Shown here one piece after another: positions 34,844 through 43,069 of a stretch of 64,000 nt of DNA. Positions within the stretch are counted from its first letter, which is position 1; each line of letters opens with the position of its first letter. The stretch covers positions 8,576,645-8,640,644 of the forward strand of contig NZ_AP018178.1 in assembly GCF_002368195.1 (NCBI RefSeq), given 5' to 3'. The translations under genes and the position numbers were made by a program. This DNA comes from Calothrix sp. NIES-2100. GTDB taxonomy: Bacteria > Cyanobacteriota > Cyanobacteriia > Cyanobacteriales > Nostocaceae. Below the pieces are notes generated by a model that was not told the origin of the DNA, searched no databases, and was given only the letters and a program-made list of their open reading frames with translations.

Positions 34844-36415
34844 TTAAGCAGAATTTTCTTCGTTGGGATGGGAGAACAGGCTGGGATCGAGGTAGTTAAT
34901 CCGTGCTAGGGGACTCAGAGCTGCGAGAATTTGCGCACCATAGCTGCGATTGACTACACGCCCATCAAGTAAAGCCACAATCCCTTGACTTTCGCGCACA
35001 GGAGCCACGGCTCGTTGCAATTCATTCAAAGCTGTGGGCAATAAGTATAAACGAAACCAATCTTGATGCGATCGCTTATAATGAGCCACCCGAAGAGCTA
35101 CTAGGGGACTTTCTAAAGATGGCAAGGGCAAAGTTGCAATAATTAACAAATGGGGTGCGGGTAAAACTCCTTGATGTTCTCGCCAAAATTCCCAACCACA
35201 AACCAAAATCCCATTGTCATCGAGGCAAGTTTTTTCTACCTGCACCCGTGAACCAAACTCAGCAGCCAGAATTGCTCCTGCTTGAGCTTTGAGTGGCACG
35301 TCCCCAATTAACACCACTGTTAATCCTGGTGCAGTAGCACCCAGACATAGTAGAGTCCTAACTTTGTGAATAAACGCCGCTTGAAATTCTGGTGTGTTCG
35401 GTAAAGGTAACTGATAGGGTACATACAGTTGAATAGCATCTGTTTGGCTATCACTAGAGAACTTCAAGCAAGTGACATCCTCCAACCCCAAACGCTGACG
35501 GAACAGGGGAGCCTCCGTTTCTGGTTCTAAGGCGCTACCAACAAAAACTACAGGTTGTCGCTGCCAAATCTCTGAGACTATTTTTCCTAGTTCAATGGGG
35601 GCGCAGTGTAACGAAAATAAACCTTGACGACGGGCAATAGTTGCCCACAGGAGGGGAGGAGATGAGGGAGATGAGGGAGATGAGGGAGAGGGATTTTCTT
35701 TGAGATTTTGGAAGTAGTGCCAAAAATTTTTCCAAGCATCGGGAAGTTCAGCTTGATCTAACGCTGAATAGAGATGCTGCAAAACCTCTATTTCTGGTTG
35801 GGAAATGAGATAGCACTCATAAGGATTAGCCGGATGCAGGAAACATTCCTTCGTCAGTTGCGCTCGTGCAGAGCGAATAATTTCCGCTTGTTCCGGACAA
35901 GCCAGCATGAGTTGATCCCAGTCATGGGGTTGAATATTTTGGGTAAGTTCTTGACGTACCCAATCTTCCAAATCGTCTACCCCATCAATAATCGTGGGAA
36001 TCCCTACAGGAAAATGTTCCCCATCTGCGAATTGTCTGCTTAACCAAGCGGCTGGGGTAGTTAATAGTAGCCCTTGGAACTCCGCACCAGGCCAATCGTC
36101 ACCAGTTCTAATTGGTTTTTTGGTTTGCAGCCACTGCTGTAGCCGAGGAATTTCGACTTTTAACAACCGTTGCTGCACTGTTTGTGGTGCCACAATAATT
36201 ACAGGGCCATACCACATCAATGCCGAGGCCACAAAACTAGTGCGATATCGTCCTTGATAGCCACACACAGCCCCGACTTGAATTAAGGCGCTACGTCCCA
36301 AACGCAAGGCGCGTGCTACCAACCTTGCCATCGTCAAATGATGGGGCCAGGAAGGGAAACCCGCCTGCGATCGCAAAAAGTTATGTAGTGACAAATGAAC
36401 TTCTGCCTCAATCAC
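34844..36415 (-). CDS. DinG/XPD-type helicase-like protein, degenerate
   Basis: A 523-aa protein. LIQVGAVCGYQGRYRTSFVA occupies the Walker A place, but the GK[ST] core is lost. IIDGVDDLE replaces the DEAH box. The C-terminal half holds helicase-like strands (QPVVFVGSALEPETEAPLFR, LTVVLIGDVPLKAQAG, ILVCGWEFWREHQGVL). I recall related cyanobacterial proteins annotated as ATP-dependent helicase. With both nucleotide motifs changed it may bind DNA without unwinding. A repeat in the gene encodes PSSPSSPSSP at about residue 250, from GGGAGATGA units. Confidence 0.65.
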   Translation of the reverse strand: MIEAEVHLSLHNFLRSQAGFPSWPHHLTMARLVARALRLGRSALIQVGAVCGYQGRYRTSFVASALMWYGPVIIVAPQTVQQRLLKVEIPRLQQWLQTKKPIRTGDDWPGAEFQGLLLTTPAAWLSRQFADGEHFPVGIPTIIDGVDDLEDWVRQELTQNIQPHDWDQLMLACPEQAEIIRSARAQLTKECFLHPANPYECYLISQPEIEVLQHLYSALDQAELPDAWKNFWHYFQNLKENPSPSSPSSPSSPPLLWATIARRQGLFSLHCAPIELGKIVSEIWQRQPVVFVGSALEPETEAPLFRQRLGLEDVTCLKFSSDSQTDAIQLYVPYQLPLPNTPEFQAAFIHKVRTLLCLGATAPGLTVVLIGDVPLKAQAGAILAAEFGSRVQVEKTCLDDNGILVCGWEFWREHQGVLPAPHLLIIATLPLPSLESPLVALRVAHYKRSHQDWFRLYLLPTALNELQRAVAPVRESQGIVALLDGRVVNRSYGAQILAALSPLARINYLDPSLFSHPNEENSA

Positions 36416-36475
36416 ACGCTTCTAATCCCATACAAAGTGACTTTTACTTCCAAATAGCCCCATTTCTATTATCTT

Positions 36476-36525
36476 GTCATTAGTCATTTGTTATTTGTCC
36501 TTTGTAATTGCAAATGACTAATGAC
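36476..36525. repeat. 15-bp inverted repeat of STRR units between divergent genes
   Basis: GTCATTAGTCATTTG at 36476-36490 and its exact reverse complement at 36511-36525 flank a 20-nt loop. It is made from ATGACTA-type heptamers in opposite orientation and lies in the shared upstream region of two divergent genes. Confidence 0.85.
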
Positions 36526-36553
36526 TAATGACAAATCACCAATTACCTGAATT

Positions 36554-37516
36554 ATGCCAACTTACACAGGAATTTCCAGCGAAGCCTTTAGGCATCCACT
36601 GGATCGCCAAGCCGAGCAAGCTTTACGCAATTTACCGGGTTTTGATTTGATTGCCCGTAAATTTGTGGAATTTATCTATGAACGCCCACAGTTAGTTTAT
36701 CTAATGGGTAACACCATCCAAGTTGGGCCACGTCAATACTCCACTATTTACCAGATGTTTCGCGAATGTGTGCGGGATTTGGATATTTACCCAGAACCAA
36801 CACTTTTTGTCTTGCAGAATCCCGAAGCAAATAGCTATGCTTTGGGGCAAGAGAATCCATACATAGTCATAAATACAGGGATACTAGACTTACTAGACGA
36901 AGTCGAAATTCGGGCGGTGCTAGCCCATGAACTGGGGCATATTAAATGTGGTCATACTATTTTAATTCAAATGGCGATGTGGGCGATGAGTGCTGCTTCT
37001 GCCTTGGGTGAATTAACCTTTGGCATTGGCAATGTTGTGACTCAAGCCTTAATTTTCGCCTTTTTTGAATGGCGGCGCAAAGCGGAGTTGTCAGCGGATC
37101 GGGCGGCGCTGTTAGTCATCGATGACTTGAATCCAGTCATGTCATCGATGATGAAAATCTCAGGCGGTAGTATCAAATATGCCAATGAATGTAGTTTACA
37201 AGAATTTATCCAGCAGTCAGAAAATTATCAGGCATTAGATACAGATGCACTCAATCAAGTCTACAAATTCCTGATGTACAATGGCTCTCAAGGAATGATG
37301 CTCACCCATCCTTTTGCGGTGGAACGCTTGCGGTATTTACGGGAGTGGGCAGTATCCGCAGAATTTCAGCAAATTCGCCAAGGTAATTATCAGCGATCGC
37401 CTGCATCGGGAGCAGTCAATGTTCCATCCCAAACCCCGGAAAATGATGCCGAAAATTTGCGCCGCCAAATTGAAGAATTACAACAGGAAATTAACCGCAT
37501 GAAAAACCGTGAGTAA
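36554..37516 (+). CDS. M48 family zinc metalloprotease
   Basis: A 320-aa protein. The zinc site is HELGH (125-129) in VLAHELGHIKCGH, with the third ligand Glu178 in AELSADRAAL. Two hydrophobic stretches at about 138-172 may be membrane-associated. The C-terminus is a coiled coil (AENLRRQIEELQQEINRMKN). The M48 family includes HtpX and OMA1, which process membrane or misfolded proteins. It has no signal peptide, so the active site may face the cytoplasm. The 21-bp tandem array begins about 40 nt downstream. Confidence 0.9.
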   Translation: MPTYTGISSEAFRHPLDRQAEQALRNLPGFDLIARKFVEFIYERPQLVYLMGNTIQVGPRQYSTIYQMFRECVRDLDIYPEPTLFVLQNPEANSYALGQENPYIVINTGILDLLDEVEIRAVLAHELGHIKCGHTILIQMAMWAMSAASALGELTFGIGNVVTQALIFAFFEWRRKAELSADRAALLVIDDLNPVMSSMMKISGGSIKYANECSLQEFIQQSENYQALDTDALNQVYKFLMYNGSQGMMLTHPFAVERLRYLREWAVSAEFQQIRQGNYQRSPASGAVNVPSQTPENDAENLRRQIEELQQEINRMKNRE

Positions 37517-37556
37517 CTTTTGTTACTAAGCAAAAGGGAAATCGACGATTGGCAAA

Positions 37557-37829
37557 CCCAATTACTACATTGGTAAACCCAATTACTACATTGGTAAACC
37601 CAATTGCTATATTGGCAAACCCAATTACTATATTGGCGAACCCAATTACTATATTGGCAAACCCAATTGTTATATTGGCAAACCCAATTGCTATATTGGC
37701 GAACCCAATTGCTATATTGGGAAACCCAATTGCTATATTGGGAAACCCAATTGCTATATTGGGAAACCCAATTGTTATATTGGGAAACCCAATTGCTACA
37801 TTGGGAAACCCAATTGCTATATTGGCGAT
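37557..37829. repeat. 13-copy 21-bp tandem array with internal palindromes
   Basis: Thirteen back-to-back 21-bp units of the type CCCAATTGCTATATTGGGAA start at 37557, 37578, 37599 and so on. Inside each unit, CCCAAT and ATTGGG/C are inverted around TTGCTAT-like spacers. Early units end TTGGTAAA or TTGGCRAA; later ones are nearly identical, ending TTGGGAAA. A half-unit GATTGGCAAA precedes. As 21 is a multiple of three, several frames on both strands are open. I treat it as non-coding DNA. There are no unique spacers, so it is not a CRISPR. Confidence 0.95.
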
Positions 37830-37885
37830 CGCATTTATTGATTTTTTGACTGGAATTGCTGATAGCATTAACAATTTTGCTCTCA

Positions 37886-38149
37886 GAGGATGTTTGAAAA
37901 GTCCTCTTCTCGGTAGCAAAACATTCTATATCCCCCATTATCCCCTTTTTTAGGGCGACTTTGAGAGATTTTCCTCCTGGGAAAGGGGCGGTAGGGGTAT
38001 CTAAAAGTGCAAAGTATACTAGAAACCTCACTTCCATTCCTCTCTCCTACAAGAGGCTTTGAAACCCCCCTTCCCTTCTAGGGAAGGGGGGTAGGGGGGT
38101 TAGGTTTTTGAGGCTTCGGTGTTAGCAATAATACTTTTCAAACAACCCC
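37886..38149. mobile_element. MITE-like element with IS5-like ends
   Basis: A 264-bp non-coding segment bordered by GAGGATGTTTGAAAAGT (37886-37902) and ACTTTTCAAACAACCCC (38133-38149). These ends match those of the IS5-like element at 4898-5834 with one to two differences. The inside holds a strong hairpin (CCCCCCTTCCC...GGGAAGGGGGG). No transposase is present, so it would have to be moved in trans. No clean target duplication was found. Confidence 0.75.
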
Positions 38150-38273
38150 TAAGGGTATTGCTCACAAGTTAAAGCTGTACGGCAGTTTACATAGGACTGC
38201 TATATGGTAAACTTTACTCAACGCACCCCAACTATAGCAATCCGTGTAGGAGTTGTGAAAATTCCCTACTTCC

Positions 38274-38306
38274 AGATCCCCGACTTCTCAAAGAAGTCGG
38301 GGATCT
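38274..38306. repeat. AGATCCCCGAC palindrome, second copy
   Basis: A 33-nt palindrome AGATCCCCGACTTCT...AGAAGTCGGGGATCT, the same as at 29559-29591 except for the loop (CAA for TGA). It lies 20 nt before the next gene. Confidence 0.9.
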
Positions 38307-38326
38307 AACTGATCAAGAATAGATTT

Positions 38327-38728
38327 ATGATAATTAAATTGACCAAATCTCTCTTTGTATTAACTTATATTGTTATTCTGGTATTTTTTCTCCCGGAAAT
38401 TGCCTTAGCATTACCAGAGCAAATTAACACAAGAGCTAACTTCATTGTTGCCCACACTACTACTTCATACTCAGAAATTGAGTTAACTCCTTTACAGCGC
38501 CAAAGGCTTCAGGCTGTGCGTCAAAGAAGAAATAGAGAAATTCAGGCTGTTTTAAACTCATCTCAACGTGCCCAACTTGCTCAAGAATTACATAGAGGTA
38601 ATAACCTTAATCAAGGGTTAGAAAAGCTTAATTTAAAACCAGAACAGCAAGAACTAATCAAAGCAATATTGAAATTTACCAACCTAAAAATAAAATTTAT
38701 TTTTCCTAAAAATCCACCGGCAATATAA
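38327..38728 (+). CDS. small secreted protein, Spy/CpxP-like pattern
   Basis: A 133-aa protein. A signal peptide (LFVLTYIVILVFFLPEIALA, probable cut after ALA) is followed by a helical region ELTPLQRQRLQAVRQRRNRE, which resembles the LTxxQ motif of Spy/CpxP-type periplasmic chaperones. The ending LKPEQQELIKAIL gives a second such turn. The resemblance is short. It could be a periplasmic stress or metal protein. Confidence 0.6.
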   Translation: MIIKLTKSLFVLTYIVILVFFLPEIALALPEQINTRANFIVAHTTTSYSEIELTPLQRQRLQAVRQRRNREIQAVLNSSQRAQLAQELHRGNNLNQGLEKLNLKPEQQELIKAILKFTNLKIKFIFPKNPPAI

Positions 38729-38897
38729 ATATAGCAATCCCACATAATTAGTCAAAAAATTAAATTTATTCCCTGTTGCTTAATTCTATAAGTAAGTTTA
38801 CAAATTACATAGGAATGCTATATTTTATATAGCTGTAGCCAGATAGATTAGGATATCAAGCTAAGATAAAACCCTGACAATAAAGGGCTTTCAAGTC

Positions 38898-38928
38898 AGT
38901 CAACGGTCAACAGTCAACAGTCAACAGC
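38898..38928. repeat. heptamer array (GTCAACA)n
   Basis: Four copies of GTCAACA or GTCAACG end at the stop codon of the minus-strand GUN4-domain gene. Confidence 0.9.
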
Positions 38929-40559
38929 TATATTTCACAAGTTTGCAGGCGATAGTAAAAATTGTACCAACCGCCGCAGTTGTTAACTTCGGTTATGGGA
39001 AATAACTTTGTAAAAGCAAAAGGAAGATGGCCTATAGGAGCATCAAGTCCATAGATTATTTCCTCGTCGTTAAGCCCATTCTCATTTACTAACCAGCCAA
39101 CAAGTTCAACAAAATCTTTACAGTTAAAGTTCACATCTTTTTGGGAGTGACTGAGTGTTTGCCAAATACATGTTTGAGTACTAAAACCGAAATGGTAATT
39201 ACTATAATTTAACCAGAGCTTATCAATAATGCGCAAATCTTCGCAAGGAAAATGATCAATAGATTCACTAGACAAAAATAACTCATCGCTCATTGCTTGC
39301 TCTAAAGTTAAGTTTTGCTTGTATTGAATTGCGAGATTGAGTAGAATTCTGCTGGTTTCTTCATCGGCTTCTTTCCAGTTTTTTTCTGATAGTAGATAAC
39401 GCAGTTTAGAGTAATAGATGGCTGATTTAGTATTGGAGTTAGGAGCTTCTGACTCACCTATTGTCCAATCTTCTACTGGGATGAACAAATTTTCTCCTCC
39501 TTTATCTTGCTCACCAGCTGCTGTATATTTATCCTCAGTTAAATGTTGTAAATTTTCCTCAAAAACAAGTTTTTGCTGTAAATAAATATCTTTAATAGTA
39601 TCAATATAAGGACTCAGCAAATCTGATGACCATCTGCCCACTGCCAACTCTGATTGTAAATTAAATAGTTGTGGTTCATAGGTATGATTAAGATGTAGGT
39701 AATACCAATCTGTAATAAAAGCTGCTAGCAATTGGTGAATGGTCACAATGATTTGTCGAATAGTGCGAATAGCTCGTATATCATCATGATCTGCTGCTTG
39801 TAAAGATTCCTTGACTTCTTCCCAGTTCCAAGCCGGCATGGAAATTTTAGTAATGTTACTATTTTGGGGATGCCAAAAATTTGCATGAAAATAAACTTCG
39901 TAATCAGTGATATTGCTGTGCAATACTACTGTTGGGACAGGAGCTAAAATTTTCTGTAGTTGGAGGAGGTCTACATCAGTAATCGAACGGATAAAAAAGT
40001 CACTATAAAATGCAACGGGACATAAATTACTGTTGAGTGGATAGTCCTTATGTAAAAAAGCTTTTAACTTCTCTGGTAATTCTATTGGTAAGTCGTGTTG
40101 CAAAGAAGATGGGCAATTTTGGCTAACATTTGGAGGCGAAACCAAGACAACTAAACGGTATTTTTCTTGCCCTTCAGTTAAGATATTGTAACTTTGTTCT
40201 TGACTAAAAATAGTTGCTAAATTTTTCTGTTCAAATAATTTACGGATATCTTTTAACTGGTACTGGATTTGATTAGCTTGCCATTCTAGCAACAAATCTA
40301 CAAGTTCTTTGGTAAATTGCGATCGCAACTGTAAAGATAGCTCATTGAGAGTATTATTAGAAGCTTGTTGAGATTGGATTAGTGCTTCAATATAGCGCGT
40401 CTCATCCTTGAGAGTCGATGGTAAAAAAGCTGAAGTACTGTAACCACTAGCTATTTCTTCTAGTTTCCGTGCAACGCTAGCAGCAGTATTTTTCAGCAAG
40501 TTTGAGAGAATATGATCAATTGACGCAGGTAAGGGTATAACTTTTGCCGGGTTAGCCAT
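38928..40559 (-). CDS. GUN4-domain protein with long N-terminal extension
   Basis: A 543-aa protein if started at MANPAKVIPLPASIDHIL (40559). The longer frame to 40685 is partly STRR-encoded (MPNARVPPQAQCPMP) and unlikely. The C-terminal ~150 residues are a GUN4 domain: YYSKLRYLLSEKNWKEADEE, DHFPCEDLRIIDKLWLNYS, FGFSTQTCIWQTL. GUN4 binds porphyrins and activates Mg-chelatase, but many cyanobacteria carry extra GUN4-fusion proteins with other roles. The N-terminal ~390 residues are helical and unknown. The N-terminal part may be a sensor or effector; this is inference. Confidence 0.82.
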   Translation of the reverse strand: MANPAKVIPLPASIDHILSNLLKNTAASVARKLEEIASGYSTSAFLPSTLKDETRYIEALIQSQQASNNTLNELSLQLRSQFTKELVDLLLEWQANQIQYQLKDIRKLFEQKNLATIFSQEQSYNILTEGQEKYRLVVLVSPPNVSQNCPSSLQHDLPIELPEKLKAFLHKDYPLNSNLCPVAFYSDFFIRSITDVDLLQLQKILAPVPTVVLHSNITDYEVYFHANFWHPQNSNITKISMPAWNWEEVKESLQAADHDDIRAIRTIRQIIVTIHQLLAAFITDWYYLHLNHTYEPQLFNLQSELAVGRWSSDLLSPYIDTIKDIYLQQKLVFEENLQHLTEDKYTAAGEQDKGGENLFIPVEDWTIGESEAPNSNTKSAIYYSKLRYLLSEKNWKEADEETSRILLNLAIQYKQNLTLEQAMSDELFLSSESIDHFPCEDLRIIDKLWLNYSNYHFGFSTQTCIWQTLSHSQKDVNFNCKDFVELVGWLVNENGLNDEEIIYGLDAPIGHLPFAFTKLFPITEVNNCGGWYNFYYRLQTCEI

Positions 40560-40629
40560 AGAGGTAGATGTTATTGCATCGGAAAATCCACTCTGTTGTA
40601 GCCTGTTAGCAGCAAAGGTGTCACTAATT

Positions 40630-40745
40630 CTTTTGGGAAAGGGCATTGGGCATTGGGCTTGTGGCGGGACACGGGCATTGGGCATTGGGCATTTGTTATT
40701 TATCTCCCTTGTCCTCCTTGTCCCCCTTGTCCCCCTTGTCCCCCT
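40630..40745. repeat. STRR cluster upstream of lysS
   Basis: CATTGGG units (about 40645-40693) and CCCCCTTGT units (about 40710-40745) fill the region between the divergent GUN4-domain gene and lysS. Confidence 0.85.
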
Positions 40746-40822
40746 GCCCCTTTTTCTCCTTGAAAGTCCCAGCTACTTTTACAGCATCTATAATTAATCT
40801 TGCCCTATGAGCGTTCGTTACC

Positions 40823-42355
40823 ATGTCGGAAGAAGATATCCGTGCCGCGAGGCTGGAAAAAGTAGACCAGCTAAAACAGCTAGGAATGAATCCCTATGCC
40901 TATCGATGGGAATCTACCCACCATGCAGCGCAATTGCAAGAAAAATTTGCTGATTTACCCAGTGGCGAAGAAGTTGATTTAGAAGTTGCCATTGCTGGAC
41001 GTATCCTAGCGCGTCGTGTTTTTGGTAAATTGGCTTTCTTCACTTTGCAAGATGAAACAGGTACTATTCAACTTTATTTAGAGAAAAATCGCATCCAAGA
41101 AAGCATGGCAGATATTGATGCTGATGCTTTCAATCACCTCAAGCAACTTTCAGATGCAGGCGACATCCTGGGAGTCAAAGGTACTATCAAACGGACTGAA
41201 AAGGGCGAGTTATCTGTCTACGTCAAACAATATAGCATCCTGACCAAATCCTTATTGCCTCTACCCGACAAGTGGCATGGGTTGACGGATGTGGCAAAAC
41301 GCTACCGTCAGCGTTATGTTGACTTGATTGTCAACCCTGATGTACGCAAAACTTTCCGCCAACGCGCCCAAATTACTGCGGGTATTCGTCGCTATTTAGA
41401 ACAGCGCGATTTTCTGGAAATTGAAACGCCAGTTCTGCAAAGTGAAGCTGGGGGTGCAGATGCACGTCCGTTCATCACCTATCACAACACCTTAGATATG
41501 GAGTTGTATCTGCGGATTGCCACAGAACTTCATCTCAAAAGGTTGATTGTGGGTGGTTTTGAAAAGGTCTTTGAGTTAGGGCGAATTTTCCGCAATGAAG
41601 GAATTTCGACTCGACACAACCCGGAATTTACCACAATTGAAATTTACCAAGCCTACGCCGATTACAACGACATGATGGCGCTGACAGAGGGAATTATTAC
41701 CACTGTCGCTCAAGATGTCCTCGGTACGCTGCAAATTACCTACCAAGGGGAAGCTGTTGATTTGACACCACCTTGGCGACGGGTGACGATGCATGATTTA
41801 GTTAAAGAAGCTACAGGTTTAGATTACGATTCATTCCCAACCTTAGAAGAGGCAAAAACAGCCAGTAAAAATGCGGGGATTCCAGGTGTAGATGAAGCTC
41901 AATCTATTGGCAAGTTACTGAATTTAGCCTTTGAAGAAAAGGTAGAAGCAAACTTAATTCAGCCTACCTTTGTGATTGACTATCCCGTAGAAATTTCGCC
42001 CTTGGCTAAGCCACACCGTTCTAAACCTGGTTTGGTAGAACGGTTTGAGTTATTTATAGTTGGGCGGGAGACAGGTAATAGTTTTTCAGAACTTACCGAC
42101 CCCATTGACCAAAGAGAACGTCTAGAAGCACAATCCGCGCGCAAAGCTGCTGGCGACTTAGAAGCCCACGGCGTTGACGAAGACTTTTTGACCGCTTTGG
42201 AATATGGAATGCCACCTACAGGCGGATTAGGGATTGGGATTGATAGGTTGGTGATGCTATTAACTGATTCTGCCAGTATTCGGGATGCGATCGCATTTCC
42301 CCTACTCAAACCCGAAAAATCTGATTCATCCCCAGAACCAACAACTGAGCAATAA
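40823..42355 (+). CDS. lysS: lysyl-tRNA synthetase, class II
   Basis: A 510-aa protein of normal length that charges tRNA-Lys. The N-terminal OB-fold anticodon-binding domain is at about residues 50-150 (VAIAGRILARRVFGKLAFFT). The class II catalytic domain shows motif 2 as RNEGISTRHNPEFTTIE and motif 3 as GGLGIGIDRLVMLL. ATG 40823 is preceded by an upstream ATG 16 nt earlier in another frame. A terminator follows at 42374-42419. Confidence 0.98.
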   Translation: MSEEDIRAARLEKVDQLKQLGMNPYAYRWESTHHAAQLQEKFADLPSGEEVDLEVAIAGRILARRVFGKLAFFTLQDETGTIQLYLEKNRIQESMADIDADAFNHLKQLSDAGDILGVKGTIKRTEKGELSVYVKQYSILTKSLLPLPDKWHGLTDVAKRYRQRYVDLIVNPDVRKTFRQRAQITAGIRRYLEQRDFLEIETPVLQSEAGGADARPFITYHNTLDMELYLRIATELHLKRLIVGGFEKVFELGRIFRNEGISTRHNPEFTTIEIYQAYADYNDMMALTEGIITTVAQDVLGTLQITYQGEAVDLTPPWRRVTMHDLVKEATGLDYDSFPTLEEAKTASKNAGIPGVDEAQSIGKLLNLAFEEKVEANLIQPTFVIDYPVEISPLAKPHRSKPGLVERFELFIVGRETGNSFSELTDPIDQRERLEAQSARKAAGDLEAHGVDEDFLTALEYGMPPTGGLGIGIDRLVMLLTDSASIRDAIAFPLLKPEKSDSSPEPTTEQ

Positions 42356-42373
42356 GTAAAAACCAAATCAGCA

Positions 42374-42419
42374 AAAAAACCTGTATAAAGACGAAATATC
42401 GCATTTCTACAGGTTTTTT
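42374..42419 (+). terminator. intrinsic terminator of lysS
   Basis: AAAAAACCTGTA at 42374-42385 and TACAGGTTTTTT at 42408-42419 form a 12-bp stem ending in a T-run, 18 nt after the lysS stop. Confidence 0.9.
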
Positions 42420-42488
42420 ACTTGATATTGCTATTAATATAGTCGTAAAATATGCAAAATTAACTCATTTTTTGAGGTATGGTGTTTT

Positions 42489-42737
42489 TTGCAAGCAAGA
42501 GAAATTAAAGACAGACTAAAGTCATTGATTGAGGAAGCATCTGCAATTGACCCCAGGTTAGCGAATAGATTAGAAGAGATAAATCGCTGGGTGAAAGATG
42601 TCAAACCGGGTTCGCTGACAGCTAAAAGATTTGTCATCCTATTTTTGCAACAAATGCTCCAAGATGCTGAAGTTTGGCTGAGACTTAAATCATTACCATT
42701 GAATACGCCGAGCGATCGCGCTCTAAACGCCTGGTAG
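42489..42737 (+). CDS. short helical module, truncated paralogue
   Basis: An 82-aa frame from TTG 42489, with TTGAGGT about 15 nt before. Its first ~60 residues (QAREIKDRLKSLIEEASAID, RLEEINRWVKDVKPGSLTAK, FVILFLQQMLQD) are about three-quarters identical to the start of the 231-aa protein at 43973. The upstream DNA is alike too. After that the sequence differs and ends soon, near a HIP1 octamer and a REP-like region. It looks like a copy that lost its C-terminal part. It may still make a small helical protein. Function is unknown. Confidence 0.55.
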   Translation: MQAREIKDRLKSLIEEASAIDPRLANRLEEINRWVKDVKPGSLTAKRFVILFLQQMLQDAEVWLRLKSLPLNTPSDRALNAW

Positions 42738-42777
42738 ACTTAATGGCAAGTAACGACGGGAGCATCCCACTTTTTTG

Positions 42778-42935
42778 AATGTCATTGCGAGCGAAGAGAA
42801 GCAATCGCAAAATCCTCCAACTAAGAGCGAGTCGATGCGATTGCTACGTCGTTCCTCCTCTCTTCGAGACGCTTCGCGCTAAGCGAAGCTATGCCGTTGG
42901 CGCAGCCTCTCGAAGAGAAGGCTTTACGCAATGAC
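42778..42935. repeat. GTCATTGC repeat plus REP-like palindromes
   Basis: GTCATTGCGAGCGAAGAGAA (42779 on) is followed by GAGACGCTTCGCGCTAAGCG, AAGCTATGCCG and GAGAAGGCTTTACGCAATGA. It is a composite of two repeat families, placed between a truncated gene and a gutted gene. This suggests that repeats took part in the rearrangement. Confidence 0.75.
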
Positions 42936-43069
42936 AGTTATTATCTCATTAGACCTCTTGCATAAATATTTTTTTGTCTCACGCAAAGGCGCAAAGGCGC
43001 AAAGAAAAGCTTCAAAAGAAGGACTTTTGCAAGAAGTCTATTGGAAAATAAAAACTGAGATGCACCCAG

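Noticed and set aside
37557..37829. CRISPR array
   Set aside because: The 21-bp units join directly, with no unique spacers, and no cas gene is near.
40560..40685. Longer GUN4-protein start
   Set aside because: The extra residues are coded by CATTGGG-type repeats; ATG 40559 starts the non-repeat protein.
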